From: Shinella granuli
Lineage (GTDB): Bacteria; Pseudomonadota; Alphaproteobacteria; Rhizobiales; Rhizobiaceae
DNA length: 64,000 nt
Direction: 5' to 3'
Assembly (NCBI RefSeq): GCF_004341885.1
Contig: NZ_SLVX01000013.1
Coordinates: 106,242-170,241 of the forward strand
Shown in pieces: positions 29,166-40,610 of the stretch; the first letter of the stretch is position 1; each line of letters opens with the position of its first letter. Position numbers and translations under genes: made by a program. The notes under the pieces were generated by a model. The model saw only the letters and a program-made list of their open reading frames with translations, made no database searches and was not told the DNA's origin.

Positions 29166-30158
29166 TTAGTCCACCACGTCCTGGGCGGCGGCCTTCTCTC
29201 CGTTGGCGTTCTCGTCGAGCAGCACCTCGACATCGGTGTTGACGCCGGCCTTCACGGTGAAGTCGCGCTGGTAGATCTTGTTCTTGTTGCGGGCGACGGC
29301 GATGTAGCTGCCCTCGGCCAGCACCAGCGTCGGGAAGGCGCCGACGCTTTCGCTGACCGTGTCGCCCGAGGAGGTGAGGATCGACCAGGCCGTATCGGCG
29401 ATCGCCTCGCCGCCGGGCTCGGAGACGAGCTTCAGCGTGAGCTTGGCGGCGCGGTGCTGGATCGTCGCGCGCGTCAGCTTGCCGGCCTCGACCTGGATGT
29501 CGGCGCGGATGACGGCGTTGACCGTGCCGTAATCGGAGACGACGTGGTAGGTGCCGGCATTGAGGCGCACGACGGAATTCGGCTTCACCTCGGCGACGAC
29601 GAGGTTACGCTCGCCGTCCTCGCGCACGTCGGCGGCGAAGATCGAGAAGCTGAGCTCCTTCGGCGGAATGCGCACGTCCGAGCCGGAGACGGCGTTCAGC
29701 ATGATGCCGCCGGCATCGAGCACCATGACCTGCTTGTCGACATCGCCCGTATCGGGAACGACGAGCTTCTTGGTGGCGCCGGCGCGGCCGAAGGCGACAT
29801 TGACGAAATATTCGCCGGGCACCAGCTGGAAGGCGGCCGAGCCGCCCTCGGAGGTGGCGAGCAGCGGCAGCTTGCCGTCGGCGCCGGGGATCGGCGAGAA
29901 GACGCGCCAGGTCAGCCCGTGCTGCATGGGGCTGCCGTCCTTCGTCAACAGCGCCTCGCAGGTCACGTCCCTGAGGTTCGCCGGCGTCGCCTCGCCCGTC
30001 ACGATCGGGTTGAACGAGGTGAGCTTGCCGCCCTTCATGGGCGTGGTGACCTGCGAAAAGCTGTCCAGCGCCTCCTGCGCGCGGGCCGGAACGAGCGACG
30101 TGACGAGGCTGGCCACGGCAAGGCTCACGGCGATGGCGGGAGGGAGGGGCATGCGCAT
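29166..30158 (-). CDS. Exported protein of unknown function
   Basis: The 330-residue product has a signal peptide (PLPPAIAVSLAVASLVTSL, cleaved after ARA) and a secreted region with several beta-rich repeats of about 70 residues built around P-x-G-x-Y/F-x-V-x-V and K-L-x-V-P patterns. These look like the carboxypeptidase-regulatory or Ig-like beta sandwiches common in exported rhizobial proteins. No enzymatic motif is seen. It is divergent from the nitroreductase gene. Confidence 0.65.
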   Translation of the reverse strand: MRMPLPPAIAVSLAVASLVTSLVPARAQEALDSFSQVTTPMKGGKLTSFNPIVTGEATPANLRDVTCEALLTKDGSPMQHGLTWRVFSPIPGADGKLPLLATSEGGSAAFQLVPGEYFVNVAFGRAGATKKLVVPDTGDVDKQVMVLDAGGIMLNAVSGSDVRIPPKELSFSIFAADVREDGERNLVVAEVKPNSVVRLNAGTYHVVSDYGTVNAVIRADIQVEAGKLTRATIQHRAAKLTLKLVSEPGGEAIADTAWSILTSSGDTVSESVGAFPTLVLAEGSYIAVARNKNKIYQRDFTVKAGVNTDVEVLLDENANGEKAAAQDVVD

Positions 30159-30259
30159 GGGGACGGTTGACTTCCTGACTGTAAGGCTCCACTTGAAGAC
30201 CCGGCTAATGGCATTTTCAAGGCCGCGTCCGCGCGCCAAGGTATTGGAACTCCCACCCG

Positions 30260-30844
30260 ATGAAAACCGAAATCAAGCTGATCGATTATCTTTCGACCCG
30301 CCGGTCGATCCCCGCCTTCCAGATGAGCGAACCCGGCCCCTCGAAAGGCGAGGTGGAGGAGATGCTGACGCTCGCCTCGCGCGTGCCCGACCACGGCAAG
30401 CTCGCGCCCTGGCGCTTCATCGTCTATCGCGGCGAGGAGCGCCGGCGGATCAGCGAGGCGCTGGCCGCCATCGCGATGGGCGACAAGCCGGACCTTTCGG
30501 ACGAGATGGTCAAGGTGGAGAACACCCGGCTCACCCGCGCGCCCGTGGTGATCGCCGTCGTCAGCCGCGCGGCACCGCATTTCAAGATCCCGGAATGGGA
30601 GCAGGTCATGTCGGCGGGCGCTGTCTGCCTCAACCTGGCGATGGCCGCCAATGCGCACGGCTTCGCCTCGAACTGGCTGACCGAATGGTACGCCTTCGAC
30701 GAACGCGCCTATCCGATCCTCGGCGTGAAGCCGGGCGAGCGGATCGCCGGCTTCATCCATATCGGCACGCCCACCGTGCCGCCGACCGAGCGGCCCCGGC
30801 CGGAGCTTTCCGAGATCGTCACATGGGTCGGCGATGAGGCCTGA
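30260..30844 (+). CDS. Nitroreductase family protein
   Basis: The 194-residue product has the compact nitroreductase fold features, with R-R-S-I-P near the N-terminus (FMN phosphate contact), the [11 protein letters not shown] motif and [11 protein letters not shown] helix. It belongs to the YdjA-like subgroup, which uses NAD(P)H and FMN to reduce nitro or enone compounds; substrate unknown. Its end overlaps the flavin reductase gene by 11 bases. Confidence 0.88.
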   Translation: MKTEIKLIDYLSTRRSIPAFQMSEPGPSKGEVEEMLTLASRVPDHGKLAPWRFIVYRGEERRRISEALAAIAMGDKPDLSDEMVKVENTRLTRAPVVIAVVSRAAPHFKIPEWEQVMSAGAVCLNLAMAANAHGFASNWLTEWYAFDERAYPILGVKPGERIAGFIHIGTPTVPPTERPRPELSEIVTWVGDEA

Positions 30845-31457
30845 CGCGTTGTTCTACGAGACCGCGGAGAACGCCCACGGCCTGAAGCACGATCCCTTCA
30901 AGGCGCTCGTCGCGCCGCGGCCGATCGGCTGGATCGGCACGAAGGCGGCGGACGGGCGGCGCAACCTTGCGCCCTATTCGTTCTTCAACGCGGTGAGCGA
31001 CAGGCCGAAGCTGGTGATGTTCTCCTCGAACGGCCACAAGGACAGCGTGGCGAATATCGAGGAAACCGGCGTCTTCACCTGCTCGCTGGCCGGCCGGCAT
31101 CTCGCCGAGGCGATGAATGCCAGCTCCGCCGCCGTGCCGCGCGGCGTCGACGAGTTCGCGCTCGCCGGCCTCACGCCGGTCGCCGGCCGCCTCGTCGATG
31201 CGCCCTATGTCGGCGAAGCCCATGCGGTGCTGGAATGCCGGATGACGCAGGCCTTCCGCCCGGTCGACATCGACGGGCGGGAATCGGACAACTGGGTGGT
31301 CTTCGGCCAGGTGCTCGGCATCCATATCAGCCCGGAGATCCTGCGCGACGGCATGATCGACATGGGCGTCGCGCGCCCGCTGGGGCGCATGGGCTACATG
31401 GATTACTGCGACGGCGGGGCGGAGGTTTTCGCCATGATGCGGCCGAAGGCGGGGTGA
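30834..31457 (+). CDS. Flavin reductase-like FMN-binding protein
   Basis: The 207-residue product matches the flavin-reductase-like (DIM6/NTAB) family: [21 protein letters not shown] and a central [10 protein letters not shown] segment that bind FMN. It probably supplies reduced flavin or acts as an FMN oxidoreductase. The overlap with the upstream nitroreductase gene suggests co-translation and a joint role. Confidence 0.88.
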   Translation: MRPDALFYETAENAHGLKHDPFKALVAPRPIGWIGTKAADGRRNLAPYSFFNAVSDRPKLVMFSSNGHKDSVANIEETGVFTCSLAGRHLAEAMNASSAAVPRGVDEFALAGLTPVAGRLVDAPYVGEAHAVLECRMTQAFRPVDIDGRESDNWVVFGQVLGIHISPEILRDGMIDMGVARPLGRMGYMDYCDGGAEVFAMMRPKAG

Positions 31458-31496
31458 GGGGCGCGGGCGGTCATCGCCCGGGCCGATCCTCTCCGG

Positions 31497-32141
31497 TCAA
31501 TCAGCTTCCCAGACGGTTCGGATCGTCGCTACCTGCGCCGCTTCCGCCGCAAGCCCGCCGAAGAAGCCGTCGCCCCGCGACCGTTCGCACGCCGTCACCA
31601 ACGCCCCGCCTGCCAGGTCCGGCAACGAATCATAGGCCGGTATGCCGGCTGCCGTGGCGGCCAGGAGGGTTGCGCTGCGGGCTGCGGCGAAGGCCGCGGT
31701 CCATTCGCCGGTTTCGGTGAGCGCGCGGCTTGCGTCGAGGGTCTGCTTCAAGAGCCCCTGGTCCCAGATGAGGGCGGCGAGTCGTTCGGATTTGCCGGCA
31801 AGGCCCTGCGGCGAGACGGGGGCCGGCAGGATGCCGTCGGTGATCGCGAGGATCCCGGTGCGGCCGTCTTCCCCGCCTTCCTCGGCCTCGGCGACGGACA
31901 GGAGGGTGGCGAGGCGCTGGAGGTCCGCGCCGGTCCGCCAGCCGGAAAGGGCAATGCCGGCCGCGCCGCCGGCGATGGCGCGGCGGAGGGTTTCAGCCTC
32001 GACCGTCCCGTCAACGATGACGACGCTGCCTTTCATCCGTGAGTCACCGGCGGTGCGGGCGCGCACCAGCACGCCGCAACCTTCAGGAAGGGCGGGAGGG
32101 GTGTCGGTCGCTTCGAAAAGGGCGCGGGGCAACGGGTTCAT
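31497..32141 (-). CDS. CitE/HpcH-HpaI aldolase-like protein (weak)
   Basis: The 214-residue product has an N-terminal half with VLVRARTA and IAGGAAGIALSGWRTGADLQRL, and a C-terminal ARSATLLAATAAGIPAYDSLPD resembling the citrate-lyase-beta/aldolase barrel end ('ARSRVVLAARAAGIPAID'). It is shorter than true CitE enzymes (about 290) and acidic metal-binding residues are not evident. It may be a degenerate or accessory member of the family. Ends just outside the DUF2336 promoter. Confidence 0.4.
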   Translation of the reverse strand: MNPLPRALFEATDTPPALPEGCGVLVRARTAGDSRMKGSVVIVDGTVEAETLRRAIAGGAAGIALSGWRTGADLQRLATLLSVAEAEEGGEDGRTGILAITDGILPAPVSPQGLAGKSERLAALIWDQGLLKQTLDASRALTETGEWTAAFAAARSATLLAATAAGIPAYDSLPDLAGGALVTACERSRGDGFFGGLAAEAAQVATIRTVWEAD

Positions 32142-32269
32142 GGCCCTTCATAGGCGCAGGCCCGCGGGAATGGCAATGACGATCCGGTTAACGGATATGG
32201 TGAACCAATCTTAAACACTTTGGCGCTAACGTGTTTCCAGTAGCGTTTTGCAGGCGTTTGGGGCGTCCA

Positions 32270-33397
32270 TTGATCGTTCATGCTTTTCTCCGTTGGGTCG
32301 AGACCGCACGGGCAGCCGACCGGGCGAAGGCGGCCAGTGTGTTGGCGCGGGCTTACGCACGGGCGCGCATTTCGCCGGACGACCGCCGCGCCGCGGAAAT
32401 GGCGATGATCTTCCTGCTCGACGATCCCGCGCCGCAGGTGCGGCTGGCGCTCGCCGAAACGCTCGCCGGCAGCGAGGATGCGCCGCGTGCCGTCATCCTG
32501 CCGCTGGCGGAAGACCAGCCGGAAATCGCCGCCCACATCATCCTGCGTTCGCCGCTGCTGACGGATGCCGACCTGGTCGATCTCGCCGCCAAGGGCAGTG
32601 CGACGACGCGCATGCTGATTGCCCATCGCGCCTTCGTTTCGCGCCCCGTTTCGGCGGCGCTGGCGGAAATCGGCGATGCGCCCGACGTGCTGGCGCTGCT
32701 GGAGAACGAAGGCGCCGTCCTTTCGCGGCGCAGCCTGGCGCGCATTGCCGACCGGTTCGGCGACGATGCGGAAATCCGCGCCCTGCTGCTCGACCGCGAC
32801 GACCTGCCGAGCGATGCGCGCCATGCGCTCGTGGAGAAGATCGGCACGGCGCTGGCCGGCTTCGGGCTGATCCAGGCGGCTGTCGGCACGAGCCGCGTCG
32901 CGCGCATCACGCGCGAGGCCTGCGACGTCGCGACGATCGGCATGGTGGGCGAGGTTTCGGCTGCCGAAATGCCGGCGCTCGTCGAGCACCTGCGGCTGAC
33001 CGGCCGGCTGACGCCGGTCTTCCTGATGCATGCGCTCTGCACCGGCCGGGTCGAGTTCTTTGCGGCCGCCATCACCGATCTCTCGGGCCAGGCGGAGCGG
33101 CGCGTCCGCTCGATCCTTTCCGATGGGCGCGAGGCGGCGGTGCGCGCGCTCTATGAATCCGCCGGCCTCGGCCGGGACATCAGTGCGCTTTTCGCCGAGG
33201 CGACGATGCTCTGGCGGCGCGAGGCCAAGGGCGGGGACGACGGGCTGTCGGTCTCCGAGCGCCTGCTTTCCCGGGCCCGCGCGGCGGGTGATGCCTCCTG
33301 CCAGTCCATGCTGGAACTCGTCGAGCGGCTCGCCATCGCCGAGCAGCGCCAGACGGCGCGCAGCTACGCCCTCATCGCCGCGCGCGACGCGGCGTAA
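32270..33397 (+). CDS. DUF2336 family protein
   Basis: The 375-residue all-helical product matches the alphaproteobacterial DUF2336 family, with FLRWVETARAADRAKAASVLARAYARA at the N-terminus, then repeated helical hairpins (L-L-D-D-P-A-P-Q-V-R-L-A-L-A-E-x-L-A and similar), like HEAT-type scaffolds. Function is unknown. TTG 32270 is chosen because homologues start with a short I-V-Q-A-F-L-R-W; GTG 32231 would add 13 residues and pass through what looks like leader sequence. Confidence 0.75.
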   Translation: MIVHAFLRWVETARAADRAKAASVLARAYARARISPDDRRAAEMAMIFLLDDPAPQVRLALAETLAGSEDAPRAVILPLAEDQPEIAAHIILRSPLLTDADLVDLAAKGSATTRMLIAHRAFVSRPVSAALAEIGDAPDVLALLENEGAVLSRRSLARIADRFGDDAEIRALLLDRDDLPSDARHALVEKIGTALAGFGLIQAAVGTSRVARITREACDVATIGMVGEVSAAEMPALVEHLRLTGRLTPVFLMHALCTGRVEFFAAAITDLSGQAERRVRSILSDGREAAVRALYESAGLGRDISALFAEATMLWRREAKGGDDGLSVSERLLSRARAAGDASCQSMLELVERLAIAEQRQTARSYALIAARDAA

Positions 33398-33421
33398 GCC
33401 CACGCTGTCGGTGAACAATCC

Positions 33422-33847
33422 TTAGTCGGCGAAGCGTTTGACCACCCAGGAATAACCGTCCTCGGCATAGCGCACCGGCGTGGTGACGGCGGCCTTGAGG
33501 GCAGCCTTGTCGGGAATGGCCTTCTTCACGAAATCCAGCGTGCGGGCCGCAAGGCCCTGCCTGGTCTCGGCGGTCTCGGCCGGCACCGGGACTTCGGCCG
33601 TGGTTTTGGCCGGCGTTTCATCGGGCGAGGGCTTGGCGATGCCGGCGGTGATGCGGTCGCCGGCGCTTTCGCAGACGGCCACGATGACGGGATAGTTCTT
33701 GTCCTGGTGACGGTTGATGTAGGTCTCGGCCTGGGCATCGCACAGCGCCACGGTCTGCCAGCTCCTGCCGACCGTATCGATATAGTGGCACTGGGTCGCG
33801 CTGTCGTCGCAGCCCATGATCGTCATGACGATGAGCGCAGCTTTCAT
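33422..33847 (-). CDS. Small exported or lipid-anchored protein, rhizobial-conserved
   Basis: The 141-residue product starts with a short hydrophobic segment ending in a Cys (KAALIVMTIMGC), which could be a lipobox, followed by ATQCHYI, W-Q-T-V-A-L-C, and PVIVAVCE, so at least two more cysteines. The C-terminal half is charged with an Ala-rich linker. Its family has no assigned function. Convergent with DUF2336. Confidence 0.6.
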   Translation of the reverse strand: MKAALIVMTIMGCDDSATQCHYIDTVGRSWQTVALCDAQAETYINRHQDKNYPVIVAVCESAGDRITAGIAKPSPDETPAKTTAEVPVPAETAETRQGLAARTLDFVKKAIPDKAALKAAVTTPVRYAEDGYSWVVKRFAD

Positions 33848-33917
33848 GGCCGTCCTTTCCCGGTTTGTTCCTGCCGGTTAGAGGCGTGCATTGCCGCGAA
33901 AATAAGGCGCGGCACCC

Positions 33918-35975
33918 TCAGATATCGAGGTTGTCGGCGAAGACGGCGCGCTCCTGGATGAAGCGGAAGCGGGCTTCCGGCTTGGTGCCCATCAGGTCGT
34001 CCACGGCGGTGCGCGTGCCCTCGAAATCGACGTCGTCGATCGCCACCTTCAGCAGCGTGCGCTTTGCCGGGTCCATCGTGGTTTCCTTGAGCTGCGCCGG
34101 CAGCATCTCGCCAAGGCCCTTGAAGCGGCCGATCTCCACCTTGCCGCGGCCGTTGAACTCGGTGCGCATCAGCTCCTCGCGGTGCGGGTCGTCGCGCGCA
34201 TAGAGCGTCTTGCCGCCCTGGCTGAGGCGGTAGAGCGGCGGCACGGCGAGGTAGAGATGGCCGCCGCGGATGAGGTCGGGCATCTCCTGGTAGAAGAAGG
34301 TGATGAGGAGCGAGGCGATGTGCGCGCCGTCGACGTCGGCATCGGTCATGACGATGACGCGCTCGTAGCGCAGGTCGTCCTCGCGGTATTTCGAGCGCGT
34401 GCCGCAGCCGAGCGCCTGCACGAGATCGGAGATCTGCTGGTTGGCGCCGAGCTTTTCCCGGCCGGCGCTGGCGACGTTGAGGATCTTTCCGCGGAGCGGC
34501 AGGATGGCCTGGTTGGCGCGGTTGCGCGCCTGCTTGGCTGAGCCGCCGGCCGAATCGCCCTCGACGATGAAGAGCTCGGCGCCCTCGGCGGAATTCTGCG
34601 CGCAGTCGGCGAGCTTTCCCGGCAGGCGCAGCTTGCGCACGGCGGTCTTGCGGCTGACTTCCTTTTCCTTGCGGCGGCGCAGGCGCTCTTCCGCGCGCTC
34701 GATCACCCAGTCGAGCAGCTTGGCGGCTTCGCCCGGATTGTCGGCGAGATAGTGGTCGAACGGGTCGCGCAGCGCGTTCTCGACGATGCGCTGGGCCTCG
34801 ACGGTGGCAAGCTTGTCCTTGGTCTGGCCGACGAATTCCGGCTCGCGGATGAAGACGGAGAGCATGCCGACGGCCGAGATCATCACGTCGTCGGTGGTGA
34901 TGGCGGCAGCGCGCTTGTTCTGCGTCAGCTCGGCATAGTTCTTCAGGCCCTTGGTGAGCGCGATGCGCAGGCCCGCCTCATGCGTGCCGCCGTCAGCCGT
35001 CGGGATGGTGTTGCAGTAGGAGTGGATCAGCGAATCGCCGCCATACCAGGTGACGGCCCATTCGAGCGAGCCGTGCCCGCCGGATTTCTCGCTCTTGCCG
35101 GAGAAGATCTCGCGGGTGACGGTGTGCTCCTTGCCGAGCGTCGCCTGAAGGTAGTCCTTGAGGCCGCCGGGGAAGTGGAAGACGGCCTTTTCCGGCGTTT
35201 CTGAGCCTTCCGGCAGCAGCGCGGGATCGCAGCTCCAGCGAATCTCGACGCCGCCGAAGAGATAGGCTTTCGAGCGGGCCATGCGGAAGACGCGTCCCGG
35301 ATCGAAATGCGCGTGCGGGCCAAAGATCTCCGGGTCCGGGTGGAAGCGCACCTTCGTGCCGCGGCGGTTGTGCACGTCGCCGAGCTCTTCGAGCGGGCCG
35401 AGCGGCTTGCCGCGGGAGAAGCGCTGGCGGTAGAGCTTCTTGTTGCGCGCGACCTCCACTTCGAGAAGGTCGGAGAGGGCGTTGACGACCGAGACGCCGA
35501 CGCCGTGCAGGCCGCCCGAGGTCTCATAGGCCTTGCCGTCGAACTTGCCGCCGGCATGCAGCACGGTGAGGATGACCTCCAGCGTGGATTTTCCCGGCAT
35601 CTGCGGATGGTTTTCCACCGGAATGCCGCGGCCGTTGTCGGTGACGGTCAGAAAACCCTCGGCGTCGAGATTGACCTCGATGAAATTGGCGTGGCCGGCG
35701 ACGGCCTCGTCCATCGAGTTGTCGATGACTTCGGCGAAGAGGTGGTGCAGCGCCTTCTCGTCCGTGCCGCCGATATACATGCCGGGGCGCATGCGGACCG
35801 GTTCGAGGCCTTCCAGCACGCGGATCGCCGAGGCGTCGTAGCCGCCGGTGCCTTCGCTCGGCGGCGCGGGGCGCGCCTCGCGGGCAGGGGCGGCCGCTGC
35901 TACGGGCTTTTCGACCGGCGGCGTTGCGGGCTGGGAGGGCATGTTGGCGAAGAGGTCGTTGCTGTCGTCTTGCAT
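33918..35975 (-). CDS. parE: DNA topoisomerase IV subunit B
   Basis: The 685-residue product has the GHKL ATPase domain ([30 protein letters not shown]), the transducer domain and the TOPRIM domain ([17 protein letters not shown]) plus a C-terminal RFKGLGEM segment. It is the ATP-driven subunit that decatenates daughter chromosomes together with ParC. An Ala/Pro-rich N-terminal extension of about 45 residues precedes the ATPase domain, a common alphaproteobacterial feature. Confidence 0.95.
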   Translation of the reverse strand: MQDDSNDLFANMPSQPATPPVEKPVAAAAPAREARPAPPSEGTGGYDASAIRVLEGLEPVRMRPGMYIGGTDEKALHHLFAEVIDNSMDEAVAGHANFIEVNLDAEGFLTVTDNGRGIPVENHPQMPGKSTLEVILTVLHAGGKFDGKAYETSGGLHGVGVSVVNALSDLLEVEVARNKKLYRQRFSRGKPLGPLEELGDVHNRRGTKVRFHPDPEIFGPHAHFDPGRVFRMARSKAYLFGGVEIRWSCDPALLPEGSETPEKAVFHFPGGLKDYLQATLGKEHTVTREIFSGKSEKSGGHGSLEWAVTWYGGDSLIHSYCNTIPTADGGTHEAGLRIALTKGLKNYAELTQNKRAAAITTDDVMISAVGMLSVFIREPEFVGQTKDKLATVEAQRIVENALRDPFDHYLADNPGEAAKLLDWVIERAEERLRRRKEKEVSRKTAVRKLRLPGKLADCAQNSAEGAELFIVEGDSAGGSAKQARNRANQAILPLRGKILNVASAGREKLGANQQISDLVQALGCGTRSKYREDDLRYERVIVMTDADVDGAHIASLLITFFYQEMPDLIRGGHLYLAVPPLYRLSQGGKTLYARDDPHREELMRTEFNGRGKVEIGRFKGLGEMLPAQLKETTMDPAKRTLLKVAIDDVDFEGTRTAVDDLMGTKPEARFRFIQERAVFADNLDI

Positions 35976-36242
35976 GGGCCGTTCAGATTTTGTTCCGTTT
36001 GCCGGTTTCCCCGCCGGTCCATGGCGGACCGGGGTCTGGCGCAGAAGATGTCGTTACGCGAATCACTTGCGATCCTGCCAGATTCCGCGGGCTTTCGCGA
36101 TGCCGCGGCGGCGTGCCGCCCCGTCCGTCCACGGCCGCTTTCGTGCGATGCAGGATGCGCCAAGCCGCGCCAACCGCTGGCGGAGGATTGCGTTGCGGGC
36201 GGGCGGATGGCAAGTATCGCAGCCTCCAGGGAGCCACAGTTC

Positions 36243-37127
36243 ATGCGTCAGTCCACAGTTCATTGCCTTTCCCGGCTGGTTTTGGCCGCGATCTTCACCG
36301 GTCTTGCCGCCGGAAACGCCGCCGCGCTGACGCTGAAGCCGTGGAAGGACGAGCTTTTCGGTTATGGCACCGTCATCGAGACGGCGGACGACGGCGCGCT
36401 CAGGGTCGTCGACTACCAGGAACTGCGCGACATCAACGGCCGCGACCAGGTGCCGGAGCGCCGGGTGAAGGCGGCCTATGTCTCGACGGCGGTGAAGAAG
36501 GCGCAGAAGAACACGACGGTCGCCACGCCCGCCGGGCCGATCGACGTGGCGATGACCGGCAAGGCGGAGGGGGCGGCGTTCACCGTCATCTTCATCCACG
36601 GCCGCGGCGGCGACCGGCGGCTCGGCAACAACGACTGGAATTTCGGCGGCAACTTCAACCGGCTGAAGAACCTCGCCGTGCAGAACGGCGGCGTCTACTA
36701 CGCGCCGAGCGTGCCCTCCTTCGACGACAAGGGCGCGGCGCGCATTTCCGGCCTCATCCTGACGGCCAAGGCGCTGTCGCCGGAGGCGCCGGTCATCCTC
36801 GCCTGCGCCTCGATGGGCAGCTTCATCTGTGCCCGCGTGGCGCGCGATCCGGCGGCGGTGAAGAGCCTTGCCGGCATGGTGCTGATGGGCGGGGCGGCCG
36901 ACGGCGACTACGGCGGGACGCCGGCCTTCAAGGCGAAGCTGCCGGTCTTCTTCACCCATGGCGACAGCGACAGCGTCTACCAGGCGAACGACCAGATCGC
37001 GGTGTTCCGCCGGCTGCGCAAGGCCGGCGTGCCGGCGCGTTTCGTGCTGTTCCAGACGGGGGGGCACGGCACGCCCGTGCGCATGACCGACTGGCGCGAG
37101 ACGCTGAACTGGCTGTTTGCGCAATAG
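36243..37127 (+). CDS. Exported alpha/beta hydrolase
   Basis: The 294-residue product has a signal peptide (about residues 1-28, ending AAA) and an alpha/beta-hydrolase fold: IFIHGRGGD oxyanion loop, nucleophile elbow C-A-S-M-G-S (Ser in a variant GxSxG), Asp in THGDSD and His in GGHGTP. The substrate is unknown. A possible upstream ATG would add 12 residues; ATG 36243 puts the signal peptide at the start. It precedes tpiA on the same strand with a 53-nt gap. Confidence 0.75.
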   Translation: MRQSTVHCLSRLVLAAIFTGLAAGNAAALTLKPWKDELFGYGTVIETADDGALRVVDYQELRDINGRDQVPERRVKAAYVSTAVKKAQKNTTVATPAGPIDVAMTGKAEGAAFTVIFIHGRGGDRRLGNNDWNFGGNFNRLKNLAVQNGGVYYAPSVPSFDDKGAARISGLILTAKALSPEAPVILACASMGSFICARVARDPAAVKSLAGMVLMGGAADGDYGGTPAFKAKLPVFFTHGDSDSVYQANDQIAVFRRLRKAGVPARFVLFQTGGHGTPVRMTDWRETLNWLFAQ

Positions 37128-37180
37128 GCGCCGATTTGCTACGCCGCAAGCCACGCGAATTTCAAGGACAGGGAGGTCTC

Positions 37181-37951
37181 ATGACACCGGATGTAACCCC
37201 GCTCGTTGCCGGGAACTGGAAGATGAACGGCACGCGCGCATCGCTCGACCAGATCAAGGCGATGGCCGAAGGCGTGAAGGGGCCGCTTTCCGACAAGGTC
37301 GAGACGCTGATCTGCCCGCCGGCGACGCTGCTCTATGTCGCCACCGCGCTCTGCGACGACAGCCCGCTGATGATCGGCGCGCAGGACTGCCACGAGAAGG
37401 CCTCCGGCGCCCATACCGGCGATGTCTCGGCGGAAATGATCGCCGACTGCTTCGGCACCCATGTCATCGTCGGCCATTCGGAGCGCCGCACGGACCACAA
37501 GGAAAGCGACGCGCTGGTGCGCGCCAAGGCGGAGATCGCCCATGAGAACGACCTCGTCGCGATCATCTGCATCGGCGAGACCGGCGACGAGCGCAAGGCG
37601 GGCAAGACGCTCGACGTGCTGAAGGCGCAGCTTGCGGCCTCCGTGCCGGACGGTGCGACGGCGGAAAACACCGTCATCGCCTACGAGCCCGTCTGGGCGA
37701 TCGGCACGGGGCTTACGCCGATGGCGGCCGATGTCGAGGAGGCGCATGCCTTCATGCGCGCGGAGCTGACCGGCCGCTTTGCCGGCGAGGGCGCCAGGAT
37801 GCGCATCCTCTACGGCGGCTCGGTGAAGCCGGGCAATGCGCAGGAACTGATGGGCGTCGCCAATGTCGACGGCGCGCTGATCGGCGGGGCGAGCTTGAAA
37901 TCGGACGACTTCCTTGCCATCTACCGGGCATACGAAGCACTGACCGCCTGA
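37181..37951 (+). CDS. tpiA: Triosephosphate isomerase
   Basis: The 256-residue product has all catalytic residues: Lys14 in GNWKMNG, His in IVGHSERR and Glu in [11 protein letters not shown], and the phosphate-binding loop YGGSVKPGN. It interconverts dihydroxyacetone phosphate and glyceraldehyde-3-phosphate. The start has GGGAGG five to seven nt upstream. It heads the conserved tpiA-secG-pyrG order of rhizobial chromosomes. Confidence 0.97.
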   Translation: MTPDVTPLVAGNWKMNGTRASLDQIKAMAEGVKGPLSDKVETLICPPATLLYVATALCDDSPLMIGAQDCHEKASGAHTGDVSAEMIADCFGTHVIVGHSERRTDHKESDALVRAKAEIAHENDLVAIICIGETGDERKAGKTLDVLKAQLAASVPDGATAENTVIAYEPVWAIGTGLTPMAADVEEAHAFMRAELTGRFAGEGARMRILYGGSVKPGNAQELMGVANVDGALIGGASLKSDDFLAIYRAYEALTA

Positions 37952-38075
37952 CGGTTTTGCGCCGGTCCCGCAAAAGGGCCGGCGGATTGGCCGGTAAGGG
38001 CTTGGAATGGTGCGCGGCTTGGTATATTGAGCCGCAAACCTGACATTTGGGCCATCTGGCCGGGATACCGAAAAC

Positions 38076-38555
38076 ATGCAGACCATCTTGCTCGTCATCT
38101 ATCTCATGGTCGTCGTCGCGCTGATCGGCGTCGTGCTGATCCAGCGGTCTGAAGGCGGCGGCCTCGGCATCGGTGGCGGCTCCGGCTTCATGTCGGCGCG
38201 CGGCACGGCCAATGCCCTGACGCGCACCACGGCGATCCTCGCCACGCTGTTCTTCGTGCTGGCGCTCGGCATGGGCATCCTCGCCCGCTACGAGACGCAG
38301 CCGACCGACATCCTCGACCGCATCCCCGGCACGACCGGCACCGGCGGCGTGCTCGACGCGCTCGGCGGCGCATCGCAGGGCGAAGGCACCCAGAACAACA
38401 ACACGACCAACCAGACGCCCGCGACGACCGGCACCGACGCCGTTCCGACCGATGGCGGCACGGCGACCGGCACCGGCGACACGCCCGCGACGGGCACCGG
38501 CACGGGCGCTGCGACGGGTACGGAGCAGAATTCCGGCGTCCCGAGCGGCCAGTAA
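38076..38555 (+). CDS. secG: Protein translocase subunit SecG
   Basis: The first 80 residues contain two transmembrane helices around the conserved QRSEGGGLGIGGGSGFMS-like loop, which defines SecG of the SecYEG channel. The remaining 80 residues form a Thr/Gly/Ala-rich low-complexity tail, longer than in E. coli SecG (110 residues total), as in other rhizobia. It is followed by a good terminator. Confidence 0.93.
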   Translation: MQTILLVIYLMVVVALIGVVLIQRSEGGGLGIGGGSGFMSARGTANALTRTTAILATLFFVLALGMGILARYETQPTDILDRIPGTTGTGGVLDALGGASQGEGTQNNNTTNQTPATTGTDAVPTDGGTATGTGDTPATGTGTGAATGTEQNSGVPSGQ

Positions 38556-38578
38556 GCCGCAAGGACCGAAAACGAACC

Positions 38579-38612
38579 GGCCGGTTGGCGAAATCCAACC
38601 GGCCTTCTTCTT
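38579..38612 (+). terminator. Intrinsic terminator after secG
   Basis: GGCCGGTTGG (38579-38588) pairs with CCAACCGGCC (38595-38604) around CGAAAT, followed by TTCTTCTTG. It separates secG from pyrG. Confidence 0.88.
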
Positions 38613-38618
38613 GTGTAA

Positions 38619-40331
<1,713 letters not shown>

Positions 40332-40392
40332 GGAAAGCCTCCTCTGCGTCTGTCGGGCCAGACCCGACCGGCCTCGCCGCGGGTGCGGCGGT

Positions 40393-40420
40393 GGATCCTC
40401 GGGTCAAGCCCGAGGATGAC
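40393..40420. repeat. 28-bp palindromic repeat unit
   Basis: Same unit as at 28146, in that orientation: 9-bp stem ATCCTCGGG/CCCGAGGAT with a 5-nt loop. It lies 61 nt after pyrG. Confidence 0.85.
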
Positions 40421-40453
40421 GGCAGAGGGCGGGGAGAGGCTTGTCAAAGAACC

Positions 40454-40485
40454 GAGCCCGGTGGCGACACCGGGCTCTTGCTTTT
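40454..40485 (+). terminator. Intrinsic terminator after pyrG
   Basis: GAGCCCGGTG (40454-40463) pairs with CACCGGGCTC (40468-40477) around GCGA, followed by TTGCTTTT. Confidence 0.85.
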
Positions 40486-40502
40486 GGAAGGACCACCTTT
40501 CC

Positions 40503-40530
40503 GTCATCCTCGGGCTTGACCCGAGGATCC
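40503..40530. repeat. 28-bp palindromic repeat unit, inverted
   Basis: Same unit as at 28100, inverted relative to 40393. The pair brackets the pyrG terminator. Confidence 0.85.
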
Positions 40531-40577
40531 ACACGCACCCGTGGTTCGGAGAGGTTGATTGCCTTGGCGCTAGAAGG

Positions 40578-40606
40578 AGCCCGGCATTTTTGCCGGGCTT
40601 CCCGCT
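40578..40606. terminator. Terminator-like hairpin at the MFS gene end
   Basis: AGCCCGGC (40578-40585) pairs with GCCGGGCT (40592-40599) around ATTTTT, followed on the plus strand by TCCCGCTTTT. It lies five bases past the MFS stop and may terminate both directions. Confidence 0.65.
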
Positions 40607-40610
40607 TTTG